Shown piece after piece: positions 57,887 to 64,000 of a stretch of 64,000 bases of DNA. The position numbers were made by a program, and so were the translations under genes. Under the pieces are notes generated by a model that saw only the letters and a list, made by a program, of their open reading frames with translations, did no database searches and was not told the DNA's origin. Within the stretch, counting starts at the first letter, position 1. Every line of letters begins with the position of its first letter. This DNA comes from Cylindrobasidium torrendii FP15055 ss-10 (Eukaryota; Basidiomycota; Agaricomycetes; Agaricales; Physalacriaceae), in assembly GCA_000934385.1 (NCBI GenBank), contig KN880465.1, positions 94,404 through 158,403 of the forward strand, written 5' to 3'.

Positions 57887-60230
57887 CTACGCCCACGGAT
57901 TATCCTCATCAACCACATTCGCATACCCAGGCGGCGTCTGTACGACCGCAAATGCCTGCTGAGGCGCATCTTGTGGCGTCGAACTGAATAGCTCTGGCTC
58001 ATGTCCCTCGTTCATTTCCTCTGCTACCTCTTCCCCAGCGTCTATCCGTCTGGGCCCCTCGGCCTCCGCCTCACCATGAATGACCCTACCCTGTTCATCA
58101 TGAGCAACAAAGCCCCGCTTGTACACCCTCCTCAAAGGCGACATGGGATCACTCCGTTTCCTCTCTCTCAGTTTCTGCTCAGCAGCCTTGTCCTCGACAA
58201 CCAAGTCCACCGCGTCCGGCGGCAACGGTGACCTTGATGACGCTCCCTGGCTTGAACTCGTCGACGTCCTCGACACAGGCAATGGCGAAGGCGACTTTGC
58301 CAACACCGGCGAACCCCGTCTTGAGGACGACTCAGGTCTCGGCTTCGACCCTCCCTGACTCTTGTTCTGACTCCTGGTCCACCGTAAGCGTACATCCGTC
58401 GGCTCACCCCCCGGCGTCCTATCATGCTCAAAATCCACCACACGCTCCTCCCGCTTCCCAATCCCAGTCCCATGCGCTTCTCCTGGCGGTCCCCGAGGCC
58501 GAGACCGAGAAGAGGTGCCGACGGCGCCATACCCTTGCCAGACCGGCCCCTCCTGCTCCCGCTCATGCATCGCTTGCCGTCCCTTCCCGCCCCTCAGATC
58601 AGAAAACCACGCCCCACGCTCGTCCCTCAACACACGTTCCTCCAGATCCCACATCGCCCTTCTCGCCTCCTCACTGCTCACATCCACCACAGGGTAGTTG
58701 TAGTCCCCAAAAAGGTAGTTCTTCGCATGTGCAAACAGTTCGTCATCCGCCTCGTCGATGTCCCCAAACGGCAGCTCAAATCCATCGGCGGCGTGTGGTT
58801 CGCCCCAGGGCCCACCCATCTCAGGCTCGTCTTCCTGCATGTCTGGCGCCAGATGGACAACATCCTCAGCTTCGTGTTCCAATAACGGCGCATGCACACT
58901 TTCCGTCTCATCCTCGCCAGCAACCCGTCCCAACACACGGTTCACCCCACGTTCAACCCTCCCAGGCGGCGCCATAGACTCCTGCGCCGGCCTAGGCAGC
59001 CAATACTTCTTCTTTCCTCCCTTGCTGTACCGCAGCCCAGCCCTAATCCGTCTTTCCCGTCCAACACCTTGGTGTATAAATCCTTCCGAGGGTTCGAACT
59101 CGCGATAGTCCATACCCTCCCCCCGAAGCGTCGTCTTCCCATCCTCCACCACATCCAGCAACCCGAACGCATCCCGGAACGCGTACGACATCGACATTCG
59201 TGCCACAAAATCCTTGCTGCCGTCTATGAAATCATGATGGGAGAACGCGAACATATGCGCAAACGCGAAAATGGGCATCTCCACGCATATAAGCGTGTCC
59301 GTCAGGCCTAGCGAGATACTCTCGCTATCCGTGTATGGTCCCAATTTCGTTATCGTCCCAGTAGCAACGAGAATCGAAATAAGGAACGCCTGCCAGAATG
59401 AGAAGAACAAAATCCCTTTGACGCAAAGGAATTTGGGGAAAGGGCGGAACGGCTTGAGGTCATCATTGACCACAATCCAGAACATCGCGAGGCAGTAGAG
59501 GGAGACGCAAATACTGATGTTGTATACGATGCTGACGTAGAGGTAGCCAGAGTTCGCGCGCAGGTCACCTTCGTTGTAGGTTCCAGTGGCTTTGAAGATG
59601 ACGGTGGCTAATGCCAGTATGGGTTTTAGTTGAACATACTCTACCATATAGGTTAGCTATGGAAGACATCTCGTGAGGGTTACGCACGTAGGATACCGCG
59701 CTTCAGATACAAGAATGTGTACGGATCACTCGCGTCGAGTTCGTGTTTGAATATGTTGATAGGGAAAGGTGGTTCCTTGGGTGGTCGTCCGTGAAGCATG
59801 ATGAGAAGGGAACGTTCACCGCCTAGGTAGGACAGCAGCAACTGGAAGAAACAGTAGATCACAAAAGCCTGTTGCACGTCAGGAAAGCCGTCATAAATAC
59901 ACACTAGTCACGCACCTCGTAGATGTCGCGTACAGCGTCTATGAAAACCGCAGCTTCAAGGGAGAACAACGCAATATAGGATGCGATTCCGTATATAGGA
60001 ACCATTAGCATGATGCGGACGACCATCCTAGTCTCGTCAAATCTAGCCTCATCCCGGGGGGTAGTGAGCACATACCTTTGCAATGCAGGCTTCCGGTAGT
60101 TGCGCAGGTGCATGGAGATAGACATAGCGGAGACCGCGACGGCGACAATCGTACACACCCCAGACACGATGAGGACAGGGAGCGGCAGGTGGGATCCGGC
60201 GCCATTTCCCATGGCCGACAGTCTTGACAT
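57887..60230 (-). CDS. OST-alpha/TMEM184 family multi-pass membrane protein
   Basis: The family (Pfam Solute_trans_a, formerly DUF300) includes the alpha subunit of the bile-acid/steroid transporter and fungal vacuolar/plasma-membrane proteins. The ATG at 60230 gives MSRLSAMGNGAGSHLPLPVL; an ATG six codons further in is also possible. Family blocks: MVVRIMLMVPIYGIASYIAL, AAVFIDAVRDIYE, then after an intron AFVIYCFFQLLLSYLGGERS. A PPFPINIFK segment leads to FLYLKRGIL, and a second intron leads to YVQLKPILALATVIFKATGT. Then come IYNISICVSLYCLAMFW, GILFFSFWQAFLISILVATG and CVEMPIFAFAHMFAFSHHDF. Seven hydrophobic segments fit. The roughly 360-residue C-terminal tail is disordered, acidic and Ser/Pro/Arg-rich, typical of the fungal members. 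About 760 residues. Transported substrate unknown. Confidence 0.88.
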
Positions 60231-60818
60231 GACAGTCAAGAGGCAAGCGTCACGATCGTTAACAAGTCGCAACTATTCTCACGTGGTAAGCCGTGATGTC
60301 ATTGATGTGGCTGCGCAGTGACTCTAGATTTCGAACACCGGACCCAAATCGTGCTGGTCTTCCTGCGGTGGAAGAAGGCAGGTACTTCATAGATGACTGC
60401 GAGCATAACTCTCTACTCGACTTCAAGCTGCGCTTTCGGGCGTCCGATGCATACCTTCAACCTTCGACTCAAAATTGCATTGAATCTTGTAAGCTGAGTT
60501 CTATAATTGTAGTAGTGTCCTGAATTGCACGGAATTCCTGGATATGGCGACAAGTACGATAATAACATCAGGCCTTCGTTTCTCCTGCTTCAGGATTCTG
60601 AAAACGACTACCGTAACCTCCGAGTCCCCATCCATTATCCACTCCCGATCGAGCAATCGAAAATGAGGGGCAGTGGCACCATCGCTCGACCCGCGCACAA
60701 GTAGCACCCAGGCTGGTAGATCATATCTCCTCGCATAATAGAGATAGGTTGTGTATATAGAGATTCCAGTTTTACCATACACCAAGTCTTCCCCTGGTCT
60801 CGCATTGAGTCGAAATTG
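60231..60818. other. Intergenic region
   Basis: About 0.6 kb between the OST-alpha-like promoter and the 3' end of the single-pass membrane protein gene. No gene or repeat supported. Confidence 0.45.
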
Positions 60819-61319
60819 TCATGTTGCCAGCCGCATCCAAGAGCCCTTCTTCGGGATTTTCATATCCTTTTCCCTCGCCTGCGTAGTACCAGCCATATGC
60901 ATGAGCCCAAGTCTCGCCCCTTCTACAGGCGACAGCTTCGGATTCGACGCCGCGATCTTTGTACACACCGGCGGGGCGCGAGGTTCCCAAAACGGAATAT
61001 CATTCCCGTCCATGGTATGTGCGCGCTCAGGCGCTTTGACGAGAGATTCCTGGCTCCAGTTGTTCTTCAGCACGCCTTTCTCCCTAAACCCGCCGCCGGA
61101 TTCCAGCTCAGAGTGCGTTGAATACATCGACAGCGTTGTTGGATCCATTGGTGAAAGCGTACTGGTAGTGGGTGGGCGAGAAGCGTAGCACGAAGCGACA
61201 GCGTAGAACAGAACTATGGCGATGATGGATGAGACGACGGCGATGGCAATGATAGTGGGGATGGTGTTGAAATGCGGTGCGTGCGCTGGTGATATGGGGT
61301 CGGACCTAGCAGAAACCAT
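60819..61319 (-). CDS. Single-pass membrane protein, unknown function
   Basis: Intronless, 166 residues from MVSARSDPISPAHAPHFNTI. One hydrophobic segment at about residues 20-45 (TIIAIAVVSSIIAIVLFYAV) is followed by a cytosolic-looking tail. The tail has Ser/Thr-rich stretches (TLSMYSTHSELESGGGF), a basic/aromatic motif (LKNNWSQESLVKAPERAHTM) and PFWEPRAPPVCTK. No domain I know. The orientation, short outside N-terminus and long inside tail, is a prediction from flanking charges. Agaricomycetes carry similar small type-III membrane proteins; here the function is unknown. No clear TATA box. Confidence 0.6.
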   Translation of the reverse strand: MVSARSDPISPAHAPHFNTIPTIIAIAVVSSIIAIVLFYAVASCYASRPPTTSTLSPMDPTTLSMYSTHSELESGGGFREKGVLKNNWSQESLVKAPERAHTMDGNDIPFWEPRAPPVCTKIAASNPKLSPVEGARLGLMHMAGTTQAREKDMKIPKKGSWMRLAT

Positions 61320-61655
61320 AACCGCGCGTAGTTGCGATGGATAGTTGGCGTAGAAAGTTATTGCACAAGGTGAGCTGGCGAGAGAAAGAGAGAAAGAAAG
61401 TTTGCACCGAAATAGATGTACATTGACAGACACGCGTTGTATCAACACGAAGCTTCTTATGTAGCCCATCGCAGAATGCCGATCGGACTTGGTCAAGAAC
61501 CGCGTGTTCGCAAGAATCCCCTTCGGGAATTTTAGACACACAAGTTGAACATGCGTTTGAGATCACTGGTACAACATCAGCATACAGTCTTTACTCGCAA
61601 TTCATGGATGAGGGTACATTACATGAATATACCGAATCTCGAACAAGAAATTCAT
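61320..61655. other. Intergenic region
   Basis: 336 nt between the membrane protein start and the stop of the second MYND gene. Nothing supported beyond a presumptive promoter and 3' UTR. Confidence 0.4.
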
Positions 61656-63599
61656 CTATACACTGAACACCTGTGGCTCATACTCGCCACTACAAACCTT
61701 CTCCGTGCTCGAAATATCCACCATCCACTTGTTCTCCACCGTTATAACAATGGGGATAGCACCCCCAATGCGCTGCACCTCAATGATGCCCCTCAGATGC
61801 TCCGCCGTCGCCTCTGAGTCTATAAACTCGTCCTTGAGGCGGAGGAAGTCCTTCGGGTGGGTATTACGCAGAGTCGGGTCAGGTATATCGAAGTGTATTA
61901 TACCCTCAGGATCTGGAATGATGTCTTCCGGCCTGAGATTTTGTAGGGCAAAAGCGTGAGCTGCTGCAACATCGCAAGAGGCAGCTGGTACACCGGCTGC
62001 ATTACCTGTGGCATGGTAAGCTCATGTACTATGCGATGCCCTAGAGCGACATACGTTCTCTGGCCAGTCGAATCGGCTTGCAGTGCTTGCGGTGAGAATG
62101 CTTCCAGTGCATACGTTGACATGCTATGGAGCAGTAGTCGGCGCTCTGACAGCCACCGCAACGAAAGAGCCTGATTTTCGAAGACACGGCATCGCCCATG
62201 CGCAAGGGGCACTACAAGGTATGAGCACGAAGTTTTTGGCCGATTGTTAGCTACTGACCTTCTGATTTATGCACTGGGAAGGAACTTCTTGCTTGGCGCC
62301 ATCTTCAACAGCAGCGATTATCTCGACGTACAAAGCGAGGAAATCAGGAGGGAGGGTGAAGTTCTCTTCGAGTAAAAGTCGGTCAATGTTGCGGATGGAT
62401 TTGCGGAAGGCCGAGCGCAAGGATGGGAAATGGGCGTATGCGCGGAACGTACGGAGGATGCTATAGAGCTCTTGACGAAGACGGCCTGGAAGGTCCTGCT
62501 CTATGCTGGCCGATGAGGTTGTAGCCCTGGACCTAGCTATCAAGAGCCGAATGACCGTGACTAAAAGGCGTGCGTTGAGAGCAGCTAAGATGCCTCTTCG
62601 TTGCCAATGGATGCTCTCGAAGAAAAAGACCGCTTTGCATAAGTCGGCCATGGTTGCATTAGGCAAAATTCTCCCCCGTAGCCATTTACAGCCTATAGGG
62701 ACAATGCCACACTTGAAAGTTTCTTGACGAAAACCAGGAATTCGATCAAGGACGGTCATGAAGTAGTAGCCGTTGATGTATGTCCATCCTCGATCTTTTG
62801 AAATGCAAACCGTGGTCGCTCGAGCCAGTTCAGCCACTCGGCTAAGACACACCATCGTTGCCATCATGGACATGCTATCCAAGACGTCGCCACCCGGTCC
62901 GTATCTGAGCATACAGGCCACAGCATTCGCCATTTCCCCGATTTCGTTTACGGCCACCCCGATATCCCTTCCAATGACGGAGGCTTCTGCAATCCATGTA
63001 GAGCAGTCGATTAATGTGTGAAGTAGGACCCGGCCACTCTTTTGAGCAAGAGTGTTCCTGCATAGCGGCTCACTTGCGAGAGACATAATCCAAGAGCATC
63101 CAATGCGAATGTCCTTTGCGATGAGCTCAGGTAGGTCGCTGTGCGGGATTGCATTGTCAGATGTGAGGTATGAGAATAACAAAGTCAGCCAAGCTCCAAT
63201 CAAGGGTACCTGGTCCATCTTCAATGCCTCATCCATTTGCACGCCGCGGTCGATGCCCAGTGTCAGGATTGCCATTGAGGTGAACGCGGCCTGGATAATG
63301 TCGAAAGCTTGATTTTCCTGCGCATACGAAGGTTGAGGGCAAGCGAAGGCCGATTTAAGGGCGTCGAGCTTTGGCTCAGAAAGATATATATTAGCCACAC
63401 GAGCGATGCTCTCCCACTGAGCAGCAGATAGTTGGCGAGCCCGTTGGACGCAGAAATCGTGTAAATCGCCCAAATCGTCGACATAGCTTGGATCCAAAGC
63501 CCCTTGCTATAGGTTCATGCCCCAAATCAGTTGTTAGATTAAATGGCTGAATGAATTTCGAACAATGAGTTGGCCGAGACGGGCATTTAGCGCGGTCAT
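61656..63599 (-). CDS. MYND-type zinc-finger protein, paralogue
   Basis: Same architecture as the MYND gene at 34303-36091. The open frame begins without an ATG. A short 5' exon from the ATG at 63599 (MTALNARLGQLI) joined through a 57-nt intron with branch ATCTAAC gives QGALDPSYVDDLGDLHDFCV, then RQLSAAQWESIARVANIYLS. The helical region runs about 430 residues and includes LPGRLRQELYSILRTFRAYA and SLRSAFRKSIRNIDRLL, the latter matched in the paralogue (SLRSTLRKSMRRIDHFL). Then the MYND finger follows: KCPLRMGDAVSSKIRLFRCG, then GCQSADYCSIACQRMHWKHS and HRKHC. A final intron (GTATGTCGC to CCACAG) leads to NAAGVPAASCDVAAAHAFAL and HLRGIIEVQRIGGAIPIVIT, ending GEYEPQVFSV. About 590 residues. Function unknown. 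Confidence 0.8.
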
Positions 63600-64000
63600 G
63601 GTGGTAAGGTTCGAAAGAGGAACGCTCCCGATCGCGACGCGTCATACTTACCTGCCTCCGAAATGAAGAGCTAGCCTCAGCTCAATATTGTCACGATAAT
63701 CTACAATAGAGGTAATTTGCAAGGCCTCAGAAATTCATATTTCGCATATTGATGGCCAATATTTCCAAATGCTGGCGACGTCCGCTATTTTGATTTCAGA
63801 CCACTAGCAGCACTATTTCTATGTGGAGAAATACCCGGCCGTGTTGAACTTGTGTCAAGTCTGGAGGTTCCGTGGATAGACGACCCTCCGGGAAGCTTTA
63901 ATGGGCGAGCATGATGCCGCAGGTACTTCTGCTGTTGAGCTGGACACCTTCGTCGACACTGGGACATATAGAACAAGACCGCCTCTAATGGCAGGGATTT
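63600..64000. other. Upstream region at window edge
   Basis: Promoter side of the second MYND gene. No further gene is supported before the window ends. Confidence 0.4.

Noticed and set aside
1..64000. CRISPR arrays, tRNA and rRNA genes, intact transposons
   Set aside because: Nuclear fungal DNA; scanning for tRNA B-box-like GGTTCGA sites found only matches in coding or unstructured contexts, and no terminal repeats or transposase motifs were seen.

Overview
The window is nuclear DNA of a filamentous basidiomycete, most likely an Agaricomycete. Genes are dense, intron-rich and on both strands. Introns are mostly 45-70 nt, with GTGCGT/GTAAGT-type donors and CTAAC-type branch points. The proteome mixes conserved eukaryotic housekeeping proteins with typical mushroom-clade families (WOPR regulators, large F-box families, MYND-finger proteins). 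Several family members look like Ceratobasidiaceae (Rhizoctonia-type) proteins, but that placement is an inference from memory. No CRISPR array, rRNA, tRNA or intact transposon is visible.

Layout. 1.4-5.5 kb: two tandem WOPR (Gti1/Pac2) transcription-regulator genes. 6.0-8.0 kb: TFIIA large subunit divergent from a small coiled-coil protein. 8.9-11.5 kb: a TAPT1/DUF747 membrane protein and a small C2H2 zinc-finger gene. 11.5-19.7 kb: the ribosome-biogenesis giant UTP20. 20.1-23.2 kb: two near-duplicate F-box genes head to head, forming a 3.1-kb inverted repeat. 23.3-23.9 kb: an Ohr/OsmC hydroperoxide reductase. 24.3-28.4 kb: two more F-box/LRR genes. 28.8-29.4 kb: a small secreted protein with the full zinc and catalytic residue set of M15 D,D-peptidases. 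29.9-34.2 kb: splicing factor SF3B3. 34.3-36.1 kb: a MYND-finger protein. 36.6-38.1 kb: two tandem small Asn/Tyr/Ser/Gly-rich proteins. 38.5-40.1 kb: a fifth F-box gene. 40.5-42.0 kb: elongin C and pICln. 42.2-48.0 kb: an ABCC (MRP-type) transporter. 49.1-50.8 kb: a secreted alpha/beta hydrolase with a GPI-like tail. 50.8-55.3 kb: gene-poor. 55.3-64 kb: a GATA-like zinc-finger protein, an OST-alpha/TMEM184 membrane protein, a single-pass membrane protein and a second MYND-finger protein.

Functional threads. Much of the window is core gene expression machinery: TFIIA, elongin C, SF3B3, pICln (Sm-protein assembly) and UTP20 (pre-rRNA processing). A second thread is ubiquitin-ligase adaptors: five F-box genes, plus elongin C as the adaptor of a different cullin class. 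No operon logic is expected in this organism. The parts least like routine annotation are the secreted M15-like peptidase, the inverted F-box pair with mosaic identity, and the small tandem N/Y/G/S-rich gene pair.

Exon boundaries were read by eye. Starts and ends are given as the span of the CDS including introns; individual splice sites are inferences from GT/GC-AG rules, frame and family similarity.
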